64,000 nt of DNA, taken from positions 1 to 64,000 of the forward strand of contig PLNW01000056.1 in assembly GCA_003142855.1 (NCBI GenBank), read 5' to 3'. Source of the DNA: Myxococcales bacterium (GTDB lineage Bacteria; Myxococcota_A; Polyangia; Fen-1088). Made by a program: the position numbers and the translations under genes. Below are positions 27,979 through 36,410 of the stretch, in pieces. Below the pieces are notes generated by a model. The model was not told the DNA's origin. It did not search any database and saw nothing but the letters and a program-made list of their open reading frames with translations. Numbering within the stretch: the first letter of the stretch is position 1; every line of letters starts with the position of its first letter.

Positions 27979-29424
27979 GTGAAAATCCAACTCATTTATC
28001 CGGATCCAAATCCTCGCGTCGGGCTGAGTGGACGAAAGGTCGAGAGCGCTGCACTTCAGCTCTTGGCCGCGCTCACGCCGGCGAGCCATGACGTGTCGAT
28101 CGTGCAAGAGCATCTGGGAGACGACATTCGCTTCAACGACCCCGGTGTCGATTTGGTCGGCATCACCGCCATGACCATCCAGGCCCGCCGCGCCTACCAG
28201 ATCGCGGACGGATACCGCGCGGCTGGCAAGACGGTGGTGTTGGGCGGAATTCATCCCTCGGTGCTGCCCAATGAGGCCCTGCTGCACGCCGACGCCGTGG
28301 TGGTGGGCGAGGCCGAGCACGTCTGGTCGCAGGTGCTTTCCGACGTGGCATCCGGTCACCTGCGCGGCATCTATCGCGGGCAGGAATACGCGGACCTCAC
28401 TCAGCTTCCGCCTTTGCGGCGCGATCTTTTCCCCAAACGGTCGTCTTTTTCCATCGGCTCGGTGCAGGCGGCGCGGGGTTGCCCGTATGATTGCTCCTTC
28501 TGCTCGGCCACGTTGTTCACGGGACGCAAGTATCGCTTCCGTCCCGTGGAGAACGTCATCGCAGAGATCAAGGCGCTGGGAAGGCGCTTCCTGTTTTTTC
28601 TCGACGACAATATCTTCTCCAATGAGACGTACTGCCGTGCCCTCTTCACCGAGCTCAAGAAGCTGAATCTCATCTGGATCGGACAGGCTTCGTTGCATCT
28701 GGCGGCAGGCAACCGCGATTTGCTGCAACTCGCGGTTGAGAGCGGTTGCATTGCCCTCTTCGTCGGCATCGAGTCGCTGACCGCGTCCAACCTGCGGGCC
28801 ACTGGCTCTTTGGCGAAGAACAAGGTGAGCACGCCCGAAGAGATCGGTGCGAGCATCGGTGTCCTGCACGACCATGGCGTCGTCCTCATGGCCGGTGTGA
28901 TCTTCGGGTTTGATGACGACGATCCTGAGGTCTTTGATCGAACCCTGGAGTTCCTCAACGACCATCGCGTGGGCTACGGATCCTTCTCTGCGCTGACGCC
29001 CTTTCCGGGCACCAAGCTGTTCGAGACCTTGCACTCTCAGTCGCGCATTACCAGCTACGACTGGTCGAAATACGACGGAGCGACCGCCGTGTTTGTGCCC
29101 AAGTTGATGACCCCTGAGCAATTGCAGGTGGGCACGCGTCGCATGGGCGTGAACTTCTACAGCACACCGAAGATCTTCCGCCGTATTTGGACGAACCGGC
29201 ACCATCCAGTCATCTTCCTGGCCAGCAGCTTTGCCTGGAGGCACTCGTGCCGGGTGGAGAATCGGGTGCCGCTTTACACGCCCAGTGGCTTGTGGACGAA
29301 GAACGCCAACGAGTCGCTGGTTCCCGCAATCGAAGGACCGCCTGACGCCCGCCTGCTGCTGCCGGCTGACCCGGTTGTCGCGCAGAGGAACTTGCGCACC
29401 GGCAGCGTGATCGGCGTGGCCTAG
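27979..29424 (+). CDS. B12-binding domain radical SAM protein
   Basis: A protein of 481 aa with a GTG start. Residues about 1-140 form a cobalamin-binding Rossmann domain (VDLVGITAMTIQARRAYQIA; VVLGGIHPSVLPNEAL; VVGEAE). The radical SAM domain (about 160-370) has the CPYDCSFC cluster motif (CxxxCxxC) after QAARG and then RFRPVENVIAEIK. A C-terminal region of about 100 aa is family-specific. Relatives act as methylases, cyclases or in hopanoid/lipid modification. The gene has no obvious operon partner here, so the substrate is unknown. Confidence 0.88.
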   Translation: MKIQLIYPDPNPRVGLSGRKVESAALQLLAALTPASHDVSIVQEHLGDDIRFNDPGVDLVGITAMTIQARRAYQIADGYRAAGKTVVLGGIHPSVLPNEALLHADAVVVGEAEHVWSQVLSDVASGHLRGIYRGQEYADLTQLPPLRRDLFPKRSSFSIGSVQAARGCPYDCSFCSATLFTGRKYRFRPVENVIAEIKALGRRFLFFLDDNIFSNETYCRALFTELKKLNLIWIGQASLHLAAGNRDLLQLAVESGCIALFVGIESLTASNLRATGSLAKNKVSTPEEIGASIGVLHDHGVVLMAGVIFGFDDDDPEVFDRTLEFLNDHRVGYGSFSALTPFPGTKLFETLHSQSRITSYDWSKYDGATAVFVPKLMTPEQLQVGTRRMGVNFYSTPKIFRRIWTNRHHPVIFLASSFAWRHSCRVENRVPLYTPSGLWTKNANESLVPAIEGPPDARLLLPADPVVAQRNLRTGSVIGVA

Positions 29425-29453
29425 CGCGCTCGCCATAGGCGCAGTTCTTGGAA

Positions 29454-29474
29454 GGGGCGACCTGCGGTCGCCCC
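29454..29474. repeat. dispersed palindrome (solo end of the 35.9-kb MITE)
   Basis: The perfect 21-nt palindrome GGGGCGACC-TGC-GGTCGCCCC lies just after the radical SAM gene. It matches both ends of the inverted-repeat element at about 35865-35985 and is followed by a similar GC-rich tail, so it is one end of the same repeat family. It could also act as a transcription stop. Confidence 0.7.
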
Positions 29475-29601
29475 ACGGGCGCACGCACCCGCCGGGGCCT
29501 CCCCACTCCAGACTAATCGCGGCGGTTGCATTTGCGTGCGCCGAGCCCCAAGATCTCTTGCTTGGTACCTGTGATCAACTCCTAGCCGGAGAAGCACCTT
29601 G

Positions 29602-31230
29602 ATGAAGCGAACTGAATGTCTCGCAATGGTTCTTGCGACGATGGTTCTGGGTTGCTCGTCTGGTGTGGGCCGTTCTGTGATCGACGCAGGAGGAAGCAAT
29701 CCTGGCACGGGCGGCACGGACGGCTCCTCGCAGACCGCCAACGGATCAGGCGGGACTCAGCAAGCAGGGGGACAATCGACAGGCGGGGGTAGCGTGGGCG
29801 TTGCAGGCGGAACCAGCCTCGGCGGCACGACGGGAGCAGCCGGCGGCACGACGGGAGCAGCCAACAGCACAACCGGATCAGGCGGAAGCGGTCTCGGCGG
29901 CACGATGGGAGCAGCCGGCGGTACGACGGGATCAGCCAGCAGCACGACCGGATCAGGCGGAAGCGCTCTGGGCGGGACGACGGGCTCGGGCGGCAGCACC
30001 ATCGGGCTGGGTGGCTCGGGCGGAAGCGTGACTTCGGGCGGGACGCCTGGCTCCGGCGGCACGGCGGGCAGGAGCACGACGGCCGGGTCCGGCGGAACCA
30101 GCAGCGCCGGTGGAGCGACGGCCAAGGGAGGCTCCAGCGCGACGGCCGGTTCTGGCGGCCGCGCCGGGTCCAGCGCGACGGGAGGCTCTAGCGGCACCAG
30201 TAGCTGCGGTGCTGCTGCCGGGTCAGGCCCGGTGGGGACATTCAACGGCCCTCTGGCCACGGGCATCGCCTTCAAGGATACCGACGGCAATGCAGTCAAC
30301 ACCCACGGCGGCGGCATCATCCAGGTGTGCGACACCTTCTATATGCACGGCTTGTATTTCCCTCCGGGCAAGACGCCCGACGACTTCAATGGCGTTTCGA
30401 TGTATTCATCCAAAGACCTGGCGACCTGGAAGAACGAGGGGATCGTTTTTCCCAAGCAACCCAGTGGCGAGTTGGGGCCCAACCGCAATTGCGATAGGCC
30501 GCATATCATCAAGTGTCCCAAGACAGGGGAATTCATTCTCACCGCCCGTGCGTCAGACGACGTTACATTTGAGCAGGACAGGGAAGTCGTCTACGCGACC
30601 TCGGCCACAGTCAACGGCCAGTACAGCTACCAAGGGATCCTCAAGAACGCGAGCGGACAGAGTGCCTCGCACAGTGACATGAGCGCCTACGCCGACGACA
30701 CGGGTGCTTACTTTGTTACCGAGAGCGGCTGGGTCTATCCGCTGGCCGACGACTGTCATAGCTGGGTGTCTGGCAAACAGTACTCAGCTGTCAATGGAAC
30801 CTCGGGCGGCGGAGAAGCGCCCACTGTGTTCAGGGTTGGCAGCACCTACTATTGGATCGCGTCCTACAAGACAGGATGGCGGTGCAACAACAACTTCTAC
30901 TCCACCGCACCGGCCATGACCGGGCCGTGGACCTACCAGGGATTCATTGCACCAGTGACCGACACCAGCAACGATATCTCCCTGCAAAGGACCTGGCTGT
31001 CACAGACCACCTGGGTTCAGCCCGTGGTGGGAAGCAAAGGGACGGTCTATGTGTACTGGGGCGATCACTGGGACAATTGCGGGGCCACCAGTGGCGCGGG
31101 TGCGGACAACTCCTTGACGACGTTTGTATTCCAGCCATTGGTCCTTGACGGAACCAGCAAGGAATTGCTGCCGACCTACCTGGCCACCTGGAGTCTCGAC
31201 GTGGGCGCCGGCACGTGGTCGTCGCCCTAG
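29602..31230 (+). CDS. GH43-like beta-propeller lipoprotein with Gly/Ser/Thr-rich linker
   Basis: A protein of 542 aa from the ATG at 29602. The signal ends in a lipobox (MVLGC, Cys19). Residues about 25-210 are a low-complexity linker made of short repeats such as GGTTGAAGGTTGA, a tether typical of myxobacterial surface proteins. The rest (about 215-535) resembles family-43-type five-bladed propellers that act on arabinose- or xylose-containing polysaccharides: THGGGIIQVCDTFYMHGLYF, VSMYSSKDLATWKNEGIVFP, CDRPHIIKCPKTGEFIL, then EAPTVFRVGSTYYWIAS. Carbohydrate binding or hydrolysis at the cell surface is inferred; the exact catalytic triad was not assigned. Confidence 0.75.
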   Translation: MKRTECLAMVLATMVLGCSSGVGRSVIDAGGSNPGTGGTDGSSQTANGSGGTQQAGGQSTGGGSVGVAGGTSLGGTTGAAGGTTGAANSTTGSGGSGLGGTMGAAGGTTGSASSTTGSGGSALGGTTGSGGSTIGLGGSGGSVTSGGTPGSGGTAGRSTTAGSGGTSSAGGATAKGGSSATAGSGGRAGSSATGGSSGTSSCGAAAGSGPVGTFNGPLATGIAFKDTDGNAVNTHGGGIIQVCDTFYMHGLYFPPGKTPDDFNGVSMYSSKDLATWKNEGIVFPKQPSGELGPNRNCDRPHIIKCPKTGEFILTARASDDVTFEQDREVVYATSATVNGQYSYQGILKNASGQSASHSDMSAYADDTGAYFVTESGWVYPLADDCHSWVSGKQYSAVNGTSGGGEAPTVFRVGSTYYWIASYKTGWRCNNNFYSTAPAMTGPWTYQGFIAPVTDTSNDISLQRTWLSQTTWVQPVVGSKGTVYVYWGDHWDNCGATSGAGADNSLTTFVFQPLVLDGTSKELLPTYLATWSLDVGAGTWSSP

Positions 31231-31262
31231 CATCGGTCGGCTCCTGATTATTCTTTGCAAAC

Positions 31263-33449
31263 ATGACCATGGCAAAAAGCAGGTCTGCACCGAAAAAGGG
31301 CACGGGCATCGCCGCCGAAGGCGCCAACGTCAATCCCTGGGTGCCGGCCTTTGCCGACGAGCCGGCTGGGTGGGTTCGCTTCGCTCCCTGGCTGGCTTTC
31401 CTGGTTTTGGTGGTGCTCTACATCGCGACTTTGACTCCCTCGGTGGCGGGCGGCGACAGCGGTGAACTTGCGGCGGCCGCGCTCACCGGCGGGGTTCCCC
31501 ATCCCTCGGGCTATCCGCTTTTCGCACTCTTGGCCCGACTCTTCGCTGCGCTTCCGCTGGGGCACTCGCCTATTTGGCGGGTGAATATGCTCTCCGCCGT
31601 GTCGATGGCAGCGGCCGGAGGCTTGCTCTGTGCCGTGGTTCAGTCGTGGACGCGCAACGCTGCGGCTGGGCTGATGGCAGCCGCGCTCTTTGGCACGAGC
31701 CCAGTGGTTTGGTCGAATGCCACAAGCGCGGAAGTGTTTGGACTGAACGCTGCGTTCGTGGCCTTGGCTCTGTACCTTTGGTCGCGTGTCGAGCACACCC
31801 TTTCCCGCCACGATGTGTTTGCGTTGCTCTTGGCCAGTGGGCTTGCCATGTGCAACCACCACGCGTTTGTCTTTGTGGGGGCGCCCTTGGTCTTGCGCTC
31901 GCTGTGGGTCGCACGCAGCAGCCTCGGCGTGAGAGGCGTGGCCCTGGCCTTCATCGTCGGGCTGCTCGGCCTAACCCCCCACTTGTACCTCGTATTGGCA
32001 TCCGGCTCAGGGGCGGCTGTGTCGTGGGACTACGGCGGCACCTGGGACGGTCTGGTTGGCCACATTTTGCGCCGCACCTATGGAACCTTCAGCATGGGCC
32101 AGCCCACCACAGAAGCTGTCTTCGTCACAGAGGGCACCTTCTTCCCGACCCTTTGGACCTTGTGGGGGCAGGCATTTCCCCGGCTTCTTTGCTTGGGACC
32201 TCTGCTCGCCCTCGCGGGTCTATATCTCGGGGCAAAGAGCCGTCCCACGCGCGGGGCGGCCTTGGTTGTGCTCTTGGTTCTTTGCCTCTACAGCCTGGCT
32301 TTCAGCGGCTTGTCCAACCTGTCGACCGCCAGACCGCTGTACATGTCTGTACTCAGCCGATTCTGTATTGAGTCCGATCTGCTATGGGCGATTGCCTCTG
32401 GGTTCGGTCTCGCCGCTCTCTTGCACAGATTGGGCACGCGCTGGCCGGCCTTTGCTCGCTGGCAGCGCTGGGCCCCGCTGGCTGCGGCGGCACTGTTCGC
32501 CATTGGCGTCGCCGTCCACGGCGGGGAAGCCAGTGGACGCCACAACACCGAGCTGCGCGATTTCGTGACGACCGCCTTTGCCTCGCTGCCACCCAACGCC
32601 ATCGCCATCACAGAAGGCGATGAGGTCACCAACTCCGTCTTCTACCTTCACGACGTGGAGAAGCTTCGCCCCGACGTCATTCACCTGGGTCGCACCTATC
32701 TGGCGGCTCCCTGGTACACGGCCCGCCAGCGGCGCCTTCATCGCGATCTGGTCTTGCCCGAAGGCGGCTATGGACCGCACGGCTGGAACATCAAGCGGCT
32801 GCTTGATGACAATCCCCAGCGCCCCGTCATGGTCATCGGTCATCTCGACGATTGGGACCAAAGCTGGGAAGGCGGATACCGGCTTGTGCCCTACGGTCTG
32901 GTTCACGCGATGATTCGGGAGAACGAGGTTCCCGGCTACCAAGAATGGGCGAAACGGGATGGCCAGGCGATGGCCGGCTACGACGTCGTGCCGGCTCTGC
33001 GCGCGCCGGAAGAATCTTGGGAAAACGCCGTCGCCCAGCGTGTTCTGGGTATGCAAATCGCGCGGGCGCATATGTGTCTGCTCTACAGCAGCGAGCTGGG
33101 CAATGCCCCCGAGCCCGCGCGACAGGCGCTTCGTCTCCTTGAGGACGTAGTGGCCAAGACCGGCGGTGATGGAGCGCTTGCCATCGCGGCCTGGCCGGGT
33201 CTGCGCAGGCTCGAAACCGGTCCGGCGCTGTGGAAGGATCTCGGCATCGCCTACGACGTTCTGGCTCGCGTCGACGGCCAGGACCCCACACGCGTCGTGC
33301 TGGCCTATCAGAGGTTCGTCGAGCGGGCCGCGGCCGACGATCCCGACTTGCCGAGAGTACGCAGGATTCTTGAAGAAGCAACCGCGCCGAACCTGGGGGC
33401 CATCATCAGGCGGCGCATGGCCGCGAAGCGAGCCGATTCAGCGAAGTAG
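31263..33449 (+). CDS. DUF2723 (TMEM260-type) membrane glycosyltransferase
   Basis: A protein of 728 aa. The N-terminal half is polytopic with the DUF2723 signature TLTPSVAGGDSGELAAAALT and then GVPHPSGYPLFALLARLFAA, where the Gly-Gly-Asp holds the acidic residue typical of GT-C enzymes. The C-terminal half (about 430-728) is soluble and helix-rich. Known relatives transfer sugars from polyprenol-phosphate donors to proteins or glycans. It begins 32 bp after the GH43-like lipoprotein gene, so the two may be cotranscribed. Confidence 0.85.
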   Translation: MTMAKSRSAPKKGTGIAAEGANVNPWVPAFADEPAGWVRFAPWLAFLVLVVLYIATLTPSVAGGDSGELAAAALTGGVPHPSGYPLFALLARLFAALPLGHSPIWRVNMLSAVSMAAAGGLLCAVVQSWTRNAAAGLMAAALFGTSPVVWSNATSAEVFGLNAAFVALALYLWSRVEHTLSRHDVFALLLASGLAMCNHHAFVFVGAPLVLRSLWVARSSLGVRGVALAFIVGLLGLTPHLYLVLASGSGAAVSWDYGGTWDGLVGHILRRTYGTFSMGQPTTEAVFVTEGTFFPTLWTLWGQAFPRLLCLGPLLALAGLYLGAKSRPTRGAALVVLLVLCLYSLAFSGLSNLSTARPLYMSVLSRFCIESDLLWAIASGFGLAALLHRLGTRWPAFARWQRWAPLAAAALFAIGVAVHGGEASGRHNTELRDFVTTAFASLPPNAIAITEGDEVTNSVFYLHDVEKLRPDVIHLGRTYLAAPWYTARQRRLHRDLVLPEGGYGPHGWNIKRLLDDNPQRPVMVIGHLDDWDQSWEGGYRLVPYGLVHAMIRENEVPGYQEWAKRDGQAMAGYDVVPALRAPEESWENAVAQRVLGMQIARAHMCLLYSSELGNAPEPARQALRLLEDVVAKTGGDGALAIAAWPGLRRLETGPALWKDLGIAYDVLARVDGQDPTRVVLAYQRFVERAAADDPDLPRVRRILEEATAPNLGAIIRRRMAAKRADSAK

Positions 33450-33527
33450 TCCAATGGACTAGAGCGCACAGCAGAAGCAATCGGGCAGTTCGCTCATGAT
33501 GGAAATGGCCATCCTTTCCCGCCAAGC

Positions 33528-33888
33528 CTATGACCCTTGGGGGCGCCGGCGAAGTGAGTGAGACCACCGGCGCCGCAGGAGAGCCGCGCCTGCGATGAGC
33601 AGGACAACGCCAGGGAGCGCCGCCGGGCGGCCGCCCATCGAGCAGCCGGCTGCCAGGAACGGCCCCGTCGAGTAGCACACCGCCGGCAGACAAACATTGC
33701 TGGCCCCAGCGTCCGCAGTAGCCGCGACGCCGCAGGTCTGGCTGATGCACTCTCGCGCTCGCGTGCAGGCCGAGCTGGTAGGCCCGCGTGCCTTTCACGT
33801 AGTGGTCGCGGGCCGAGGCTTCGTCATCCCCACGCGCCACGCCGGCAGAGAGCGCAAGCAAGGCTGCCGCTGCTACGACGTACCGCAT
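33528..33888 (-). pseudogene. frameshifted TPR protein with MYXO-CTERM-like tail
   Basis: From the ATG at 33888 the frame encodes a good signal peptide (MRYVVAAAALLALSAGVARG) and the start of a TPR-like helix (SARDHYVKGTRAYQLGLH), then degenerates. A neighbouring frame takes over near 33750 and reads Cys-containing sequence ending with LAAGCSMGGRPAALPGVVLL, then a hydrophobic run, LLRRRW and a stop at 33528. This Gly-Cys-helix-Arg-cluster is the layout of MYXO-CTERM sorting tails. The junction looks like an internal deletion joining the two ends of one gene, possibly with a frame change. Confidence 0.5.
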
Positions 33889-33996
33889 GGATCTACCCTA
33901 TCGGCGAGCCCCGACATCGTCAAGGCGGCGACGGATCGCTCTGCGCTTGCGGTGGGGGGGAGGACCGTGACATCGTGCCCGCAGACGGCACAGGTC

Positions 33997-35196
33997 ATGA
34001 CCACACTGGAAGAAGAGGCTGCGCGCGTCCGCACAGTCCGAGTCCTGTCGCTCGCGCCAGCCGCAAAGTGGTGGCCGGTGGCGCTGGCGCTGCTGCTCTG
34101 TGTGGTTGCCTCTTGGCGGGTCATCGCGTCGCAATGGGATTTTGAAGTCTACTACTATGCAGCGCGGGCCCTGCGCGCGGGACTGGATCCCTACAGCACG
34201 CAGTCACTGACCAAGGTTGCGGGCAAGCCTATGCCGTTGCCATTTGTCTACCCGCCCTTGTTCCTGACCCTGTTCGCGCCGTTCGCCGGTCTTGCGTTGA
34301 CCACGGCGAAGGCCGTGTACTTGGCTGCGAAACTGGCGTCGCTGGCGGGACTCCTGTTGATTTGGGGCTGCTTCTGTCGCAACTCGCGCGAGACATTGAT
34401 CCTGCTGGTCGTGGTCTTGTTGGGATTCTCCGCCACGATCTTCTCGGATCTCTACGCAGGCAACGTGACTTGCTTTGAACAGCTGTTGCTTTGGCTGGGG
34501 ATTGCGGCCCTTGTGACTGGTCGTCGTATGCTGTTTGCGGTGTTAATCCCTGTGGCGGCGGCGCCCAAGCTCCTGCCCATGGTGCTGGTCTTGCTGCTGC
34601 TCTTCGAGGGGCGCAGAGCGATCCGACCTTTGTTGGTGTCGGTCGGAGCGTTCCTGGCGATTCAGGGGATTTCGCTGGCCGTGTCGCCAGCCCGAACCGC
34701 CAGATTCTTCAGCATGGCCAGTGCGCTCGACGAACGCGGCCACGCGGCTCCTTCCTCGCTGGCTCTGCTGCGCGACATTGTGGGCTCGGCCTTTCGACCC
34801 TGGGTTCCGCTCGTCCTCTACCTTGTGATGGCCGCCTCCATTCTTGGGGTCTTCGGCCTCTGCCTTCTTCGCCTGTGCAAGAGTGAGACATGGGAGAAAG
34901 CCCCTTGGTTCCTGCTTTCCGGGGCTTTGCTCAGTTACCTGCTCGTCATTCCTAGGCTCAAGAGCTACGGCTTCGTACTGGTGGTTCCCGTCGCTGTCTG
35001 GCTGCTGGCGCGGGCCAAACGGGGAACCCTGCTCATGGGGACACTCTTGCTGTGCCTATCGACGACATCGCCGCTTCCCAAGGCGCTCGTGCCCCGCTCG
35101 CAGTTCTGGCCGATCATCTGGGAGTACAACGCGCTTCTGTGCGTGTTTGCGCTTTGGCTTTTGTGGTGCAGTGAAGCGAGGGAAGAACGGTACTAG
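33997..35196 (+). CDS. GT87 (DUF2029)-family glycosyltransferase
   Basis: A protein of 399 aa from the ATG at 33997, chosen because the upstream 100 codons of the same frame overlap the pseudogene and look non-protein. It has about ten hydrophobic helices. The first periplasmic loop carries the GT-C pattern WDFEVYYYAARALRAGLDPY and then PFVYPPLFLTLFAPF, typical of polyprenol-phosphate mannosyltransferases of family GT87. It probably adds sugars to an envelope glycan; the acceptor is unknown. Its TAG stop overlaps the opposing stop of the FMN-reductase gene in the palindrome CTAG. Confidence 0.8.
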   Translation: MTTLEEEAARVRTVRVLSLAPAAKWWPVALALLLCVVASWRVIASQWDFEVYYYAARALRAGLDPYSTQSLTKVAGKPMPLPFVYPPLFLTLFAPFAGLALTTAKAVYLAAKLASLAGLLLIWGCFCRNSRETLILLVVVLLGFSATIFSDLYAGNVTCFEQLLLWLGIAALVTGRRMLFAVLIPVAAAPKLLPMVLVLLLLFEGRRAIRPLLVSVGAFLAIQGISLAVSPARTARFFSMASALDERGHAAPSSLALLRDIVGSAFRPWVPLVLYLVMAASILGVFGLCLLRLCKSETWEKAPWFLLSGALLSYLLVIPRLKSYGFVLVVPVAVWLLARAKRGTLLMGTLLLCLSTTSPLPKALVPRSQFWPIIWEYNALLCVFALWLLWCSEAREERY

Positions 35197-35765
35197 GCCA
35201 GACGTTCCGCCAGCCAGGCCAAGTTGTCGGCGAATCGTTCGATGGTGGCCAGGGCCTCGTTGTCATGGACCACGTCGCCCGCTTCGCGCGCCAGGGCCAC
35301 GTTCCAGTACGACGAGCCCGGCACCACCATGTCGTTGATCATGAACCACATGAGGAGTTGCGCGAAGGTGAAGTTGTGCCCCGCCCGTCGGGCTACCGCC
35401 AGCGGTCCGCCAATCTTGCGCGAGAAGAAGTTGCCGTTGGCGCGCGACACGTAGCCCGCGCGATCGAGCAGCGCCACCATTTCGGGCGTGGCGGAGCCGA
35501 AGTAGACCGGCGAGCCGACCACGATGATGTCTGCCTGCTGCATCTTTTCGAAAACGGGATGGAAGTCGTCGTCCTTCTGATTGCAGGTCTTGTCCTTTAG
35601 GCGATTGCAGATGGCACACGCGCGGCAGCCCTTGATGGTCTTGTCCCGCAAGGGTAAAAGCTCGCCCGGCACGCCCCGATCCTCCAGTCGATCGAGGCAG
35701 CGCTGCAGCAGTGTCTCGGTGTTGCCTTGTTTGCGTGGGCTTCCGCAGATGGCAATGGCGTGCAT
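35193..35765 (-). CDS. flavodoxin-like NAD(P)H-dependent FMN reductase / iron-sulfur flavoprotein type
   Basis: A protein of 190 aa. The flavodoxin fold begins with AICGSPRKQGNTETLL (FMN phosphate loop), then a cysteine cluster GCRACAICNRLKDKTC at about residues 46-61, as in the WrbA-like/Isf families that carry a 4Fe-4S or redox Cys set. VVGSPVYFGSATPEM closes the flavin site. It probably reduces quinones or electron carriers in the cytoplasm. It converges on the GT87 gene with a 4-nt overlap of stop codons. Confidence 0.85.
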   Translation of the reverse strand: MHAIAICGSPRKQGNTETLLQRCLDRLEDRGVPGELLPLRDKTIKGCRACAICNRLKDKTCNQKDDDFHPVFEKMQQADIIVVGSPVYFGSATPEMVALLDRAGYVSRANGNFFSRKIGGPLAVARRAGHNFTFAQLLMWFMINDMVVPGSSYWNVALAREAGDVVHDNEALATIERFADNLAWLAERLA

Positions 35766-35864
35766 GATGCGGGGGAATCTAGACGAGACGCGGGAGGAAA
35801 GGTAGCCCCTCGATCTTCTGCTGGGATTCGGAGTAGACGCTTTTCGCCCGGCTCACGTCCCACG

Positions 35865-35985
35865 TAGGGGCGACCTGCGGTCGCCCTCCGGGCGGCAATG
35901 CACCCCCGCACAGGCAGCAACCGCGTCGTCCGGCGCGATTGCGTGGTCGAAACGTGCCGGTGGGGCGACCGCAGGTCGCCTCTAC
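35865..35985. repeat. MITE-like element with about 20-bp terminal inverted repeats
   Basis: The left end is TAGGGGCGACCTGCGGTCGCC (from 35865) and the right end GGCGACCGCAGGTCGCC followed by TCTA near 35964-35984. The ends are inverted relative to each other and each is itself palindromic. The roughly 80 bp between are GC-rich without a coding signal. A solo end of the same family lies at 29454-29474. No transposase is present, so this would be a non-autonomous element. Confidence 0.7.
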
Positions 35986-36024
35986 ATGCGAGCGGCCTCC
36001 TACTCCGAATCCCAGATCTTCTGG

Positions 36025-36135
36025 TGCTCCTGCCCGGGCGCTGGGGTGGTTTTCGCGTCTTCGGTGGCCAGCTCCGGCCAGCACGCGCAGGGCAGCCTCG
36101 CGGCGGGCCAGGGCGCGGGTCAACGGCGACCGAAT
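36025..36135 (-). pseudogene. fragment matching the C-terminus of the kinase gene at 48.6 kb
   Basis: About 110 bp closely match 48650-48760, the 3' end of the Ser/Thr kinase gene, by eye (shared words include CGCGTCTTCGG, GGCCAGCTC and AGCACGCGCAGGGCAGCCTCGCGGCGGGC, split here for length: AGCACGCGCAGGG / CAGCCTCGCGG). The reverse strand reads [14 protein letters not shown], then loses frame after an indel. This is a leftover end of a paralogous kinase gene. The rest of the 35766-36194 gap is the adjacent MITE and unassigned sequence. Confidence 0.5.
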
Positions 36136-36150
36136 TGGGACGTGAGTCGG

Positions 36151-36198
36151 CTACCGCGTGATCGGCCGTCGCGCTTGGTGGTAGATGCGGACAATCAC
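36151..36198 (-). pseudogene. truncated RelE/ParE-type toxin start
   Basis: Directly downstream of the antitoxin-like gene, a GTG overlaps its stop (GTGA) and reads 15 codons, MIVRIYHQARRPITR, to a TAG at 36151-36153. RelE/ParE toxins paired with this antitoxin type begin with a similar V-R-I-x-x-x-A-R strand-helix. Only the first beta-strand survives, so the toxin is dead. The assignment is based on length, position and this short motif. Confidence 0.4.
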
Positions 36199-36410
36199 CG
36201 TCGAAGTCTCTCGTCAAGGCGGCGGAAGACGGCATCGGCTTGGACTCCCTGGCCCCGGCGCAAGGAGTCGATGGCCTGTTCCAAGCCGGCTTCCTCGTCA
36301 GGGGAAAGGGCGGGTGCAGCGTCGACGGATTCGATGACATACCGACCTTCGGGAAGCGCGCGGAGCTCTTGGGGTACGTCTTTACCGTTCCAGTGGACCG
36401 TGACTGCCAT
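36195..36410 (-). CDS. antitoxin-like small protein
   Basis: A protein of 71 aa from the ATG at 36410; a longer frame reaching upstream encodes nothing recognisable. The pattern LPEGRYVIESVD, then LSPDEEAGLEQAIDSLRRGQ and a charged C-terminus, is that of short antitoxins found upstream of RelE/ParE toxins. The toxin reading frame overlapping its end is truncated, so this is an orphan antitoxin. Function inferred from this resemblance only. Confidence 0.6.
   Translation of the reverse strand: MAVTVHWNGKDVPQELRALPEGRYVIESVDAAPALSPDEEAGLEQAIDSLRRGQGVQADAVFRRLDERLRR

Noticed and set aside
29690-30230. Tandem DNA repeats in the lipoprotein gene
   Set aside because: They encode the Gly/Ser/Thr linker in frame and need no separate explanation.
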